Assembly (NCBI GenBank): GCA_902793435.1
Contig: CADBDF010000002.1
Location: 1-64,000 of the forward strand
DNA: 64,000 nucleotides
Reading direction: 5' to 3'
Origin: an uncultured Pseudomonadota bacterium
Lineage (GTDB): Bacteria; Pseudomonadota; Alphaproteobacteria; Rs-D84
Part shown: piece after piece, positions 1-8,316 of the stretch
Position numbering within the stretch: position 1 is the stretch's first letter
Layout: each line of letters opens with the position of its first letter
The notes under the pieces: generated by a model
What the model saw: the letters and a program-made list of their open reading frames with translations, nothing else
What the model was told of the DNA's origin: nothing
Databases searched by the model: none
Program-made: the position numbers and the translations under genes

Positions 1-263
1 ACACAAATCCGCGACAGGTCCACCCCTCCGCTTTCGCTGACGCTACGGCGAGACAATGAACTTCGTATGACAAGCAAAGTGCAGTTGATGCCAAATTTAA
101 CCCCGCCGCAAGGGCGGGGTTGAAATCAGCATTAATTGAATTTTGAAATTTGAACTCTGAACTTTTTTTATTGCCCGCCTGCGCTAGTGCTTAATTGCAA
201 AGAATAAATTATTTTCAAATCATAAATATTTTTCGTTAAACGCATTTGCTACGGCGCGGCGCT

Positions 264-304
264 CAATTTTCTTAATTGCGCTTGACGCGCAATTAAGAAA
301 ATTG
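264..304. repeat. Perfect 18-bp inverted repeat
   Basis: Arms 264-281 and 287-304 are exact reverse complements (CAATTTTCTTAATTGCGC and its complement) separated by TTGAC. There is no T-run directly after it, so it is not a typical terminator. It lies just downstream of the rpsT terminator when read on the minus strand. Confidence 0.8.
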
Positions 305-324
305 GCGGGGCGGAATTTTTGATG

Positions 325-353
325 AAAAAAACGCCCTGTGGGCGTTTTTTTTT
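325..353. terminator. Intrinsic terminator of rpsT
   Basis: A 6-bp stem ACGCCC/GGGCGT (331-336, 340-345) with loop TGT is flanked by A6 on the left and T9 on the right, so it can stop transcription on either strand. It lies 14 bases after the rpsT stop on the minus strand. Confidence 0.85.
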
Positions 354-366
354 AATTGGTTTTTCC

Positions 367-627
367 TTATGCAATCTTGGCAACTTTTTTAGCCAAACGA
401 GATACCTTGCGTGCCGCACGTTTTTTTGGCATAACTTTGCCAGCCGCCTTCATCAATTTGCTTTCCGCAGAACGCACAGCATTTGTTGCAGCAACTTTGT
501 CACCGGTGGCAATTGCCGCCAATGCCTTTTTAGTTTCGGTTTTAACCGCACTGCGACGTGCGGTATTTATCGCGTTTTTCTTGATTGTTACCAAAATTCT
601 TTTTTTAGATGACTTATGATTTGCCAC
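367..627 (-). CDS. rpsT: 30S ribosomal protein S20
   Basis: Small basic protein that binds 16S rRNA early in 30S assembly. The 86-aa product starts MANHKSSKKRI and is rich in Lys and Arg, with the Ala-rich helical body (SAESKLMKAAGKVMPKKRAARK) and length normal for S20. It is monocistronic on the minus strand and ends at a strong terminator. In many alphaproteobacteria rpsT lies beside dnaA; here plsY and dprA come between them, which supports the lineage assignment. Confidence 0.95.
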   Translation of the reverse strand: MANHKSSKKRILVTIKKNAINTARRSAVKTETKKALAAIATGDKVAATNAVRSAESKLMKAAGKVMPKKRAARKVSRLAKKVAKIA

Positions 628-704
628 TTTATTTTCCTTTTATTTTTAACTTGTTCGTGATAATTTTATATTATCAAAAAAGAAAATCAAGGAGAAATAT
701 CAAA

Positions 705-1292
705 ATGTTGTGTTTTTTTATCGTTATGGTTGCATACATACTGGGAAGTGTCCCGATGGGACTGATTTTTACCAAAATGGCTGGACGTGGTGATTTGCGC
801 CAGGTCGGCAGTGGTAATATTGGTGCCACCAATGTTATGCGTGTTGGGGGATTGCGTATGGCAGGGGTTGTGTGGATTCTGGATATGGCCAAGGCTATGA
901 TTGCCGTTGCGTTGGGGTGGTGGGCGTATGGTGTTGGTTTTGGTGCATGGTGTGGATTTTTTGCGGTCTTGGGACATTGTTTCCCAATATGGTTGCGTTT
1001 TCATGGGGGCAAGGGTGTGTCGTGCCTGTTTGGAACAATGTTGGCGATAAATCCTGTCATATTTATTATATGTGGAATAGAGTGGTTGATTGTCGCATTG
1101 GGGTTGGGTAAATCTTCGTTGGGTGCATTGACAGTGTTTGTGTTATTGCCAATTCTGGGATTCGTTATGAATACTTCTGTGGGTTGGGCTTTTTTGGCAA
1201 TATCGTTGGTGTGCCTGGTGCGGCACCGTGAAAATATTATTCGTTTAATTTATGGCACTGAATCCGCAATAGAGTGGAAGTGGAAGAAATAG
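705..1292 (+). CDS. plsY: Acyl-phosphate:glycerol-3-phosphate acyltransferase PlsY
   Basis: Integral membrane enzyme that transfers an acyl group from acyl-phosphate to glycerol-3-phosphate, giving lysophosphatidate, the first step of phospholipid synthesis. The 195-aa protein has the PlsY signatures: an N-terminal membrane helix with GSVPMGL, then GSGNIGATNVMR, then HCFPIWLRFHGGKGV. An upstream in-frame extension to 609 exists, but ATG 705 is chosen because AGGAG lies about 10 bases before it and the family normally starts at this helix. Transcribed divergently from rpsT. The second acylation is probably done by the PlsC at 25214-25921. Confidence 0.95.
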   Translation: MLCFFIVMVAYILGSVPMGLIFTKMAGRGDLRQVGSGNIGATNVMRVGGLRMAGVVWILDMAKAMIAVALGWWAYGVGFGAWCGFFAVLGHCFPIWLRFHGGKGVSCLFGTMLAINPVIFIICGIEWLIVALGLGKSSLGALTVFVLLPILGFVMNTSVGWAFLAISLVCLVRHRENIIRLIYGTESAIEWKWKK

Positions 1293-1294
1293 TA

Positions 1295-1323
1295 TTGAAA
1301 AAAATTGCAATTTGTGATATAAT
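1295..1323 (+). promoter_or_regulatory. Sigma70-type promoter upstream of dprA
   Basis: TTGAAA (1295-1300), a 17-bp spacer and a perfect TATAAT (1318-1323). The expected start near 1330 lies only about 10 bases before the hairpin-T7 at 1339-1361, an unusual arrangement (see findings). Confidence 0.65.
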
Positions 1324-1338
1324 AACTGCAAATCGTTG

Positions 1339-1361
1339 GCACCCAAATGGGTGCTTTTTTT
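1339..1361 (+). terminator. Intrinsic terminator or attenuator between plsY and dprA
   Basis: GCACCC (1339-1344), loop AAAT, GGGTGC (1349-1354), then T7. It can end plsY transcripts. It also lies just inside any transcript made from the 1295-1323 promoter. Confidence 0.75.
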
Positions 1362-1413
1362 ATGGAAAATTTGTGCAGAAAAATGTAATTTCGCCATATG
1401 GGGTATATGTTAT

Positions 1414-2439
1414 ATGAATAGTTTGTTTGATAAATTGTTAATTTTGCGGTCACCGGGCGTTGGCCCCGTTGCATATGAAAAATTGATTCGTCAATTTGGT
1501 TCTGTGGCGGCGGCGGCGGAAAGTTTGCGTGGGGATATGAATTTGTGCGATTCGGTTAAACGCGAAATAGAGGCGGCTGAAAAAATTGGTGCGCGATTCG
1601 TGTGTGATGATGATGCGTTGTATCCGGTCAGCCTGAAAAATATCAAAGGACATTCGCCTGTGATTTCTGTGCGTGGTAATATCGAAACTTTGATGCAACC
1701 ATGTGTTGGTATTGTTGGAACGCGTCATGCAACCGCCGCAGGTATGAATTTTATTGCAGATTTGGCAGAACAATTTGCGTCGCGGTCGGTCGCCGTTGTG
1801 TCAGGTATGGCAATTGGAACAGATACCGCCGCACATCGTGGCGCGTTGCGTGCAGATGGAAATACACAAACAATTGCGGTGCTGGGTGGTGGTGTCGATT
1901 ATATTTGGCCAGTTGAAAACGAATCGCTGTATTGGGAAATTGTCGAACGTGGCGCGGTGTTGAGTGAAATGCCTATTGGGTTTGTGCCACGTGCAAATAA
2001 CTTTGTGCAGAGAAATCGATTGATTGCAGGTATTGCCCAAAAGGTTATTTTGAGTGAGGCTGATTTGAATTCTGGCAGTATGCGGACCGCACAATTTGCG
2101 TTGGATTTTGGTCGTGAATTGTGGGCTGTGCCGTCACATCCAACCGATGCGCGTGCGATGGGACCAAATTCTTTGATTGCACAGCACAAGGCAAAATTGT
2201 GTTCAGGGGCAGGGGATTTTTTCAAAATTGACAATAATGCGATAAAAAAATCTGTGCCAGATGCAAAAAATGATGATGTTGAAAATTTGGTTTTAGATGC
2301 GTTGGGGACTATTCCGGTTTCAGAGTCTGTATTGGCAGAAGTTGTCAAAAAATCTGTTGCGGAAATTAAACGTTGTTTGGTTGTGTTGGAATTACGCGGT
2401 TTGGTACGAAAAACAACAAATGGTTATGTGCGCGTGTGA
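1414..2439 (+). CDS. dprA: DNA-processing protein DprA (Smf)
   Basis: Cytoplasmic protein that binds incoming single-stranded DNA and loads RecA during natural transformation. The 341-aa product has the Rossmann-like DprA core: GIVGTRHATAAG near residue 120, VVSGMAIGTDTAAHRGAL, AVLGGGVDYIWPVEN, and a FVQRNRLIAGI segment. It ends in a winged-helix-like domain (LVLDAL...VLELRGLVRK). The frame is open back to 1336, but the ATG at 1414 gives the usual DprA N-terminus (NSLFDKLLILRSPGVGP). No strong Shine-Dalgarno is visible. The gene suggests competence, although no other competence gene is in the window. Confidence 0.93.
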   Translation: MNSLFDKLLILRSPGVGPVAYEKLIRQFGSVAAAAESLRGDMNLCDSVKREIEAAEKIGARFVCDDDALYPVSLKNIKGHSPVISVRGNIETLMQPCVGIVGTRHATAAGMNFIADLAEQFASRSVAVVSGMAIGTDTAAHRGALRADGNTQTIAVLGGGVDYIWPVENESLYWEIVERGAVLSEMPIGFVPRANNFVQRNRLIAGIAQKVILSEADLNSGSMRTAQFALDFGRELWAVPSHPTDARAMGPNSLIAQHKAKLCSGAGDFFKIDNNAIKKSVPDAKNDDVENLVLDALGTIPVSESVLAEVVKKSVAEIKRCLVVLELRGLVRKTTNGYVRV

Positions 2440-2449
2440 TTAAAATCTT

Positions 2450-2468
2450 GTCTATACAGTGTATAGAC
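2450..2468. repeat. Palindrome GTCTATAC-AGT-GTATAGAC
   Basis: Perfect 8-bp arms with a 3-bp centre, starting 10 bases after the dprA stop. There is no T-run, so it looks more like a protein-binding site than a terminator. Confidence 0.6.
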
Positions 2469-2851
2469 ATTGGGCGAAAAATCGAGAAAAAAACGAATCG
2501 TTGTCAAAATAGAAAAGTTGAAAATCGGTTTAAGATTTTGTTGAAAACGGAACTTTATGTTTTAAATTTACCTGTGTAAAAACAAACAGAGAGAAACAAA
2601 AAATAAGCAGGAGTGTGAGAGTTTTTAAGTCGAATAGAAAATTTGTTTTTGGGCGAATATAAATTTTTTTAAGAAAAATAAAAAATTTAGTTTCGTTATC
2701 AAATAAAACAAATATTCAAAAAAACTTAAAAACAAATATGTGCAAAATAAATATTAAATTTTTTGTTCGTGATAAAAAAATATCAGGATAAAAAATTTAA
2801 TGTTTATGTGCAGGTGGTTTTTACAACTCTTGCGCGGGCAGGAAACTCTTG

Positions 2852-2871
2852 GAAAGGAAGGAAAGGAGAAA
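2852..2871 (+). promoter_or_regulatory. dnaA ribosome-binding region, complementary to the small RNA at 34754-34937
   Basis: A purine-only run (GAAAGGAAGGAAAGGAGAAA) that contains the AGGAG Shine-Dalgarno and ends 4 bases before the dnaA ATG at 2876. All 20 bases are the exact reverse complement of 34874-34893, which lies in a hairpin loop of a predicted small RNA. Base 2851 could add a G-U pair. Confidence 0.7.
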
Positions 2872-2875
2872 CGGC

Positions 2876-4141
2876 ATGCAGGCAGCAACATTAAAACAAA
2901 ACTCAGATGTAGCGACAATTAAAAATATATTGTCTGAACAGATGGATTTTGCGGCTTTTACATCTTGGATTAATCCGTTGAATTTCGAAATCCAAGGTAA
3001 TGTGTTGGTGTTGGCGGCGCAAAATCAATTTTCTGCTGATTATATTTCTGGTGTTTATGGTGCGTTGTTGAAAGATGTTGCGGCATCTTTTGATTTAGAT
3101 GTTAAATTGGTCGTTCGTGGAACAGTTGCAACAAAAATCGCAAATGATAATAATGTGCAATCTTATGCCCCGGTTGCAGAAGTTGCTGCACCAGTTGCGT
3201 TTGATGCGTTTGTTCCATGTGAAGAAAATGCTTTCGTATTGTCTGTGGCAAAAAAGGTCGCATCTGGGGCGGTTGCGTTTTCACCTTTGTTCATTTATGG
3301 ACCGGCGGGTTGTGGTAAAACTTTGTTGGCAGAATGCATTAAATCCCAGGCACAAAATGTTGTTATGATGACAGGTGGTCAATTCGTTGCAGAATTTACA
3401 CGCAATTTACAAAAACGTACAATTTTTGCTTTCAAAGATTATTGCCGTAATTGTGATACATTTATATTGGACGATGTTCAGGCTTTGGGTGGCAAAACCG
3501 CAACAATGGAAGAATTTTTGCAATTAATTATGGATTTGCGTGCAATGGGTAAAAATATTGTTTTGACTTCATCGGTCGCGCCAAATGCTTTGTCCGGCTT
3601 TGACAGACGTGCGCAATCGTTGTTGGCATCTGGTTTGGTTGCAGATGTTGTTGCGCCAAATGCAAATGTTAAACGCGTTATGTTGTTGCGTGCTGGTGTT
3701 AATGCGGATGTCGCAGATGCGGTTGCAAAACGTGTTGCGTGTAATGGTCATATGATTGCTGGGGTTGTGAATAAAATAAAAACATATACTGAATTGATGG
3801 GCGGTACAGTGACATTGGATGTCGCAGAACGTTTGTTGGCAGATACATTGGAAAAATTCAAAACACCAATTTCTATGGTGAAATCTATGGCGGAAAAATT
3901 GGGTGTTTCATACGATGCAATTTGCTCTGCGGGTCGTGCAAAATCTTTGGTATTGGCGCGTCAAATTATTATGGTTGTTTTGAAAAATGCGACACAGTTA
4001 TCATTGGCGGAAATTGGAACATATGTTGGTAATCGTGACCATGCAAGTGTGTTGTATGCAATAAAACAAATTGAAAAATTAAAACAATCAGATTTGATGT
4101 TAAGCGCACAGATAGAAGAACTGATTGCGGATTGTCGGTAA
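2876..4141 (+). CDS. dnaA: Chromosomal replication initiator DnaA, divergent
   Basis: 421 aa. Domain I (residues about 12-80) has the usual pattern FTSWINPL...LVLAAQNQFSADYI. The AAA+ domain has Walker A GPAGCGKT (142-149) and Walker B FILDDVQ (196-202). Domain IV is clear: LVLARQIIMVVLK, then the helix-turn-helix with NRDHASVLYAIKQIE (386-400), matching the DnaA signature RDHTTVLHA. ATG 2876 is chosen for its strong AGGAG. By hand alignment to E. coli DnaA, the box VII arginine finger (R285) falls on Leu249 and the sensor-2 arginine (R334) on His292. Hda is excluded because domains I and IV are present. Confidence 0.88.
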   Translation: MQAATLKQNSDVATIKNILSEQMDFAAFTSWINPLNFEIQGNVLVLAAQNQFSADYISGVYGALLKDVAASFDLDVKLVVRGTVATKIANDNNVQSYAPVAEVAAPVAFDAFVPCEENAFVLSVAKKVASGAVAFSPLFIYGPAGCGKTLLAECIKSQAQNVVMMTGGQFVAEFTRNLQKRTIFAFKDYCRNCDTFILDDVQALGGKTATMEEFLQLIMDLRAMGKNIVLTSSVAPNALSGFDRRAQSLLASGLVADVVAPNANVKRVMLLRAGVNADVADAVAKRVACNGHMIAGVVNKIKTYTELMGGTVTLDVAERLLADTLEKFKTPISMVKSMAEKLGVSYDAICSAGRAKSLVLARQIIMVVLKNATQLSLAEIGTYVGNRDHASVLYAIKQIEKLKQSDLMLSAQIEELIADCR

Positions 4142-4181
4142 ATGTGATAAAATACCCATCATGATAGATGGGGGAGTTTTT

Positions 4182-5135
4182 ATGAAAAATTTCTATGCAG
4201 TGTTATATGGGTGCATGTTTGTAATGTTTGGTTTTGGGGCATATGCAGACGATGTGTCTGGGTTGTCGGTTGCAATTTTAAATGCAAAAAATTCATGTTC
4301 TGGTATTTCTGATTCGATGTCTGATATGAAAAAAATGGCGGGTATAAATACTGCGGTGACGGGCGTTGGAACCGTGACGGCGGGTGTTGCATTGGGGGCG
4401 GGTATTATAAAGTCTGGTGTCGATGAAACAATAGAAACCTGGGAACAGGCATTGAACGATATGATAAAAAAGCAAGAAGAAGAAAATGTGACTTTTTACC
4501 GTATTGATTATACAGATGTTCAAAAATCTTTTAATGAAAAAATAAAATCCACAGATGCAATAAAATCTGATATAGAGCAAGCAAATGAGGTATCTAAAAA
4601 ATTAGGTAATATTCGGACCGGCACATTGGCGGGAACGGCTGTGTTGGATACGGCTGGGACAATTATTGCGGCAAATAACCGCGTTGATGAAGATTTACAA
4701 GGATTGGTTGATAACTGTATAAAATCAATTAAAAATTTACAAAATGAACAAATTCGTGCGCGGACAGAAAATACTGCGTCGGCCGAAGAATTGCAAAAAT
4801 CAGAAAAAATAATTGCAAATTGTCGTGATTGGGAATATCTGGATTTAAGTAAAATAAACAAACGCGCGACGGGTGCGGCGATATCGGGTGGAACCGGGGC
4901 GGCGTTGGCATTGGTTGGTACGGTAACATCTGCATCGGCGAATTCAGATTCTGTGCGGGGTGACAACAGTGATGCCGGAAAACAAAAAGAAAAGAATTTA
5001 AATACGGCATCAAATATATTGGCGGGTGGTGCCACGGCCGCATCGGGTGTCGCGACAATATTTAACGCGACACAAATAAGTGCAATAAAAAAAGCAGTAG
5101 AAGTTGCAGATAAATGCGAGGGGGCGCTGAAATAA
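4182..5135 (+). CDS. Secreted protein of unknown function with four Gly/Ala/Thr-rich segments
   Basis: Not recognised. The 317-aa product starts with a signal peptide (MKNFYAVLYGCMFVMFGFGAYA, cleavage before DD). The mature part alternates charged, probably coiled-coil stretches with four similar small-residue hydrophobic segments: AVTGVGTVTAGVALGAG, GTLAGTAVLDTAGTIIAA, AAISGGTGAALALVGTVTSA and ILAGGATAASGVATI. These could be glycine-zipper-like membrane hairpins. ATG 4182 is chosen over 4125 because GGGGGAG lies just upstream and the signal peptide starts there. The next gene starts one base after this stop, so the two are almost certainly co-transcribed and may work together in the envelope. 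Confidence 0.7.
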   Translation: MKNFYAVLYGCMFVMFGFGAYADDVSGLSVAILNAKNSCSGISDSMSDMKKMAGINTAVTGVGTVTAGVALGAGIIKSGVDETIETWEQALNDMIKKQEEENVTFYRIDYTDVQKSFNEKIKSTDAIKSDIEQANEVSKKLGNIRTGTLAGTAVLDTAGTIIAANNRVDEDLQGLVDNCIKSIKNLQNEQIRARTENTASAEELQKSEKIIANCRDWEYLDLSKINKRATGAAISGGTGAALALVGTVTSASANSDSVRGDNSDAGKQKEKNLNTASNILAGGATAASGVATIFNATQISAIKKAVEVADKCEGALK

Positions 5136-5136
5136 A

Positions 5137-6177
5137 ATGAAAAAAATATTTGTATTATTTTTATTGTGTTTTACGGTGTTATCAAACAACGCGTTTGCGG
5201 ACGATCCATGGGGACAAAGAGTTAATACTAATGCGATTTTGAATGTTATAAAAACATCAAATATAAAACAATATATGAATCGTGATAAGTTTTTGGATTA
5301 TATCGAAAAACATTGGGAGCCAACATTTCAAGATTTATTAGATGCTTGTATAGTAAGTGTTTCACAAGATACAAGAAAAAATTGTGAAACGTTCTTTTTT
5401 GATGTTGTCAAAGAACATAATCGATTGGTTGATGAAAATTCTGCAACAACAACCAAAACCGGGCAACCAGTTCAGTCATCAGAAACACCGAGTGATGGTT
5501 CGGTTATAAAAATTAAAATTGATTTAGATGGTGGAACACCGGTCAGTGGTAATTGCGCAGATGAAATTATTGTAAAATCTGGGACACAGGTGACGTTGGA
5601 TTGTGACGCGGTGAAAAATGGAATGCATTTGTCGGGTTATGTTGATAATTATGGAACCAAGAAAACTAAAAATGGGAAAATTGGTTTTGATGGTAAATTA
5701 TCACAAGCCGAAATTAATGGCGGCGCAGTTCCATTGTCGTTAACAGCAATTTATGAAGGCGATGGTGAAAAACAGAAAGCAGAATCTGCTGATGATTTAC
5801 GTCAACAACTGTCGGATAATCGTAAAGAAAAAATAAGACATTTGCGTCGTAATCCTGGTTCAGAATTTACAGATAAAGAATTAAAATTATATGATGAAGC
5901 AAATGTTTATGCAGGTGCCGCAGTACGTAGATATATGGCGCTGGTTCAATATCGTGATGCATCGGGAAATCTTAAAAAAGGCGATAGAACAAAACTTGTG
6001 ATGTATGATTGTGATGTGAATGCAAATATGTGTGGTTTTACTTTTGTTGGCGAAAAATCCGGTGTAAATGCTTTGGCGTGTTGTCACAATATCAGAAATA
6101 GCGGTGCAACATGCAGTCTTCCATATACATGGAGAAAAGGCGATGTGGAACACACATCTGTATCAGATTGTCGGTAA
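5137..6177 (+). CDS. Secreted protein with an InlB-repeat-like domain
   Basis: 346 aa with a clear signal peptide (MKKIFVLFLLCFTVLSNNAFA). Residues about 122-210 resemble an InlB/Listeria-Bacteroides-type beta repeat: IKIKIDLDGGTPVSG, then VKSGTQVTLD, then GYVDNYGTKKTKNG, then PLSLTAIYEGDGE. The C-terminal part is charged and then Cys-rich (CDVNANMCGF, ACCHNIRNSGATC), suggesting disulfides in the periplasm or on the surface. It starts one base after the upstream gene. A terminator follows. The function is unknown; surface binding is an inference from the repeat type. Confidence 0.65.
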   Translation: MKKIFVLFLLCFTVLSNNAFADDPWGQRVNTNAILNVIKTSNIKQYMNRDKFLDYIEKHWEPTFQDLLDACIVSVSQDTRKNCETFFFDVVKEHNRLVDENSATTTKTGQPVQSSETPSDGSVIKIKIDLDGGTPVSGNCADEIIVKSGTQVTLDCDAVKNGMHLSGYVDNYGTKKTKNGKIGFDGKLSQAEINGGAVPLSLTAIYEGDGEKQKAESADDLRQQLSDNRKEKIRHLRRNPGSEFTDKELKLYDEANVYAGAAVRRYMALVQYRDASGNLKKGDRTKLVMYDCDVNANMCGFTFVGEKSGVNALACCHNIRNSGATCSLPYTWRKGDVEHTSVSDCR

Positions 6178-6184
6178 AATATAA

Positions 6185-6207
6185 CCGCCCGGGTGGGCGG
6201 TTTTTTT
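6185..6207 (+). terminator. Intrinsic terminator
   Basis: CCGCCC (6185-6190), GGGCGG (6195-6200), then T7. It ends the secreted-protein pair and lies at the 3' end of the convergent parE. Confidence 0.85.
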
Positions 6208-8191
6208 ATATGGATAAATCCTTTACAAATTGGGCATGTTCGGTGATGAATCTAAACCGGAATTCAGGTTTTTTACCCATCAATTCTGTCACGATTGTTT
6301 TTGTTTTTTCGGTGTCTTCGATGCCGTCATCGGTACGTGGTGGTAAATCTATACGTATCAAACGACGGGTTTTTGGCGACATGGTTGTTTCTTTTAATTG
6401 ATTTGGCATCATTTCGCCCAGCCCTTTGAATCGTGAAATTTCCGCCTTTTTATTTTTATATTTTCCGTTTTGTAATTTTTCTAATTCTTCATCAGAATCT
6501 ATATAGAACGATTCGCCACCACAGGTAAATTTATACAATGGTGGGCATGATAAATATAAATGTCCCCCATAAATCAGTTGAGGCATATACTGATAGAAAA
6601 ATGCCATCAACAATGCAGCAATATGGTATCCATCAACATCAGCATCGGTCATGATAATAATTTTTTCATAACGCAATTTGTCATCGTTCCAATCTTTTGC
6701 CGTTCCGGCACCAATGATATCAATCAAATCATTTAATTCGCGGTTGGCACTGAATCGTTCGTCAGAATTTGATAGAACATTTAACACCTTGCCACGCAGG
6801 GGCATAATTGCCTGGGTTGCGCGGTCACGTGCCTGTTTTGCGGTGCCGCCCGCCGATTCGCCTTCGACGATAAATAACTCGGTCCCTTCAACACCATGCT
6901 TGGTGCAATCTGCCAATTTTGCAGGCATACGAATTCGTTTAGTTGGTGTTTTGCGTGCGATATCTTTGACCTGTTTGGTTTTTATACGCGCGTTTGCCAA
7001 ATTTACAATAAACGACAATAACGCATTTGATGTTTTTGGGTCAGATGCCAAAAACATTTCCCATGGGTCATGCAAAGCATTTTCAACATAACGCGCAATT
7101 TCGGGGTTAGATAATTTTTCCTTGGTTTGACCCAAAAATTGCGGTGTTTTATAAAATACGGATACAATTGCCGCAACCGAATCAAATACATCTTCGCTGA
7201 CGATTGTACTGGCGGCCTTGTTATTTGTTTTTTCGCCGTATGCCTTGATGCCTTTGGTGATTGCAGATTTGAAACCACTTTCGTGTGTGCCACCATCGAT
7301 TGTTGCAATTGTATTGCAATAAGATGCGAAGAATCCATCATCGGATGCCGCACCATTTTCATCTGTTAAAAATGTTAATGCCCACTCTACACGACCAGAA
7401 TCGTCAGGAAAATCAATTGTCCCAGAAAACATGCGTGGCAAAATACGTGGTTTGGAATCTGTTTTTTCAGCCAAGAAATCAGACAAACCGTTTGGATAAT
7501 AAAATGTTGTTGTCGCTGGGATATTCATGTCTTCGGTAATCAATTCAGGATTACATACCCAATCAATTTTTATTCCACGTGATAAAAATGATTTTGCACG
7601 CGCCATGCGATAAATTTTTACAGGTTTAAATACCGCGGTTTCACCAAATATTTCGTCATCAATTGTAAAACGTATTTTTGTTCCATGATTTTTTGTCGGC
7701 GCACCGCGTTCGATAGGTGATGTTGTTTTTCCGCGTGAAAAAGTCTGGTGCCATTCGTATCCATCACGTGAAATCGTCACATCCATATTTGATGACAGTG
7801 CATTTACAACCGCAGAACCCACACCATGCAGACCACCAGATGTTTTATACACATTATTATTAAATTTTCCGCCAGAATGCAGGGTTGTTAAAATAACCTC
7901 TAATGCGGATTTACCAGGATATTTTGGGTGTTCATCAACCGGAATACCGCGACCATCGTCGGTAATTTCGATTGTTTTTGCATCAATTAAATTAACAGTA
8001 ATTTTTTTTGCAAAGCCGGCAACGGCCTCGTCAATAGAGTTATCCATAATTTCCACAGGTAAATGGTGCCATGCCTTTTCGTCTGTACCACCGATATACA
8101 TACCTGGGCGCAGACGGACAGGTTCCAAGCCTTCCAAGACCTGAATATCTGATGCGTCATAAGATGTTTTATTTTCTGTCATAGTATTCAT
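6206..8191 (-). CDS. parE: DNA topoisomerase IV subunit B
   Basis: ATPase subunit of the enzyme that unlinks replicated chromosomes, partner of ParC (not in the window). The 661-aa protein has the GHKL ATPase motifs EIMDNSIDEA, DDGRGIPVDEHP and GLHGVGSAVVNAL, the QTKEKL loop, and the TOPRIM motifs EGESAGGTAKQARDR and DADVDGYHIAALL. The length and the C-terminus (KKPEFRFRFITEHA) fit ParE rather than GyrB. The start is at 8191 (MNTMTENK); the next Met at codon 4 is also possible. Confidence 0.92.
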   Translation of the reverse strand: MNTMTENKTSYDASDIQVLEGLEPVRLRPGMYIGGTDEKAWHHLPVEIMDNSIDEAVAGFAKKITVNLIDAKTIEITDDGRGIPVDEHPKYPGKSALEVILTTLHSGGKFNNNVYKTSGGLHGVGSAVVNALSSNMDVTISRDGYEWHQTFSRGKTTSPIERGAPTKNHGTKIRFTIDDEIFGETAVFKPVKIYRMARAKSFLSRGIKIDWVCNPELITEDMNIPATTTFYYPNGLSDFLAEKTDSKPRILPRMFSGTIDFPDDSGRVEWALTFLTDENGAASDDGFFASYCNTIATIDGGTHESGFKSAITKGIKAYGEKTNNKAASTIVSEDVFDSVAAIVSVFYKTPQFLGQTKEKLSNPEIARYVENALHDPWEMFLASDPKTSNALLSFIVNLANARIKTKQVKDIARKTPTKRIRMPAKLADCTKHGVEGTELFIVEGESAGGTAKQARDRATQAIMPLRGKVLNVLSNSDERFSANRELNDLIDIIGAGTAKDWNDDKLRYEKIIIMTDADVDGYHIAALLMAFFYQYMPQLIYGGHLYLSCPPLYKFTCGGESFYIDSDEELEKLQNGKYKNKKAEISRFKGLGEMMPNQLKETTMSPKTRRLIRIDLPPRTDDGIEDTEKTKTIVTELMGKKPEFRFRFITEHAQFVKDLSI

Positions 8192-8316
8192 ATTATTAGA
8201 ACATTAATTTTTTTTTCGCAAGTTAGTTTTTTATTGTTTTATTTTGGTGGGTGGGGGCTTGAATTTTTTTACAAAAGAACTATATTTGGTGCATAAATAA
8301 AAGAGAATATTGTATT

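Larger units (their letters stand above)
1..366. other. Intergenic region with hairpins
   Basis: No gene is supported here. The first 100 bases hold short GC-rich inverted motifs. A 7-bp hairpin (CCCCGCC/GGCGGGG) lies at 101-119. A perfect 18-bp inverted repeat with a 5-nt loop occupies 264-304. The rpsT terminator follows at 325-353. The left end may be the tail of an intergenic repeat that begins outside the window. Confidence 0.6.
2440..2875. other. AT-rich non-coding gap; candidate replication origin and dnaA leader
   Basis: The stretch between dprA and dnaA is very AT-rich with long A and T runs, and I see no gene. It begins with a palindrome at 2450-2468. Two sites resemble DnaA boxes with one mismatch each: TTTTACACA (complement of 2573-2581) and TTTTGCACA (complement of 2739-2747). 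No perfect TTATCCACA box is visible. An origin next to dnaA is common in bacteria but not universal in alphaproteobacteria, so this is a candidate only. The last 25 bases form the purine-rich dnaA ribosome-binding region. Confidence 0.35.

Noticed and set aside
1899-2348. Minus-strand frame of 149 aa inside dprA
   Set aside because: A shadow of dprA with no family similarity.
2440-2875. Consensus DnaA boxes and CtrA sites
   Set aside because: No TTATCCACA on either strand and no clean TTAA-N7-TTAA. Only one-mismatch variants were found, so the origin call is kept weak.
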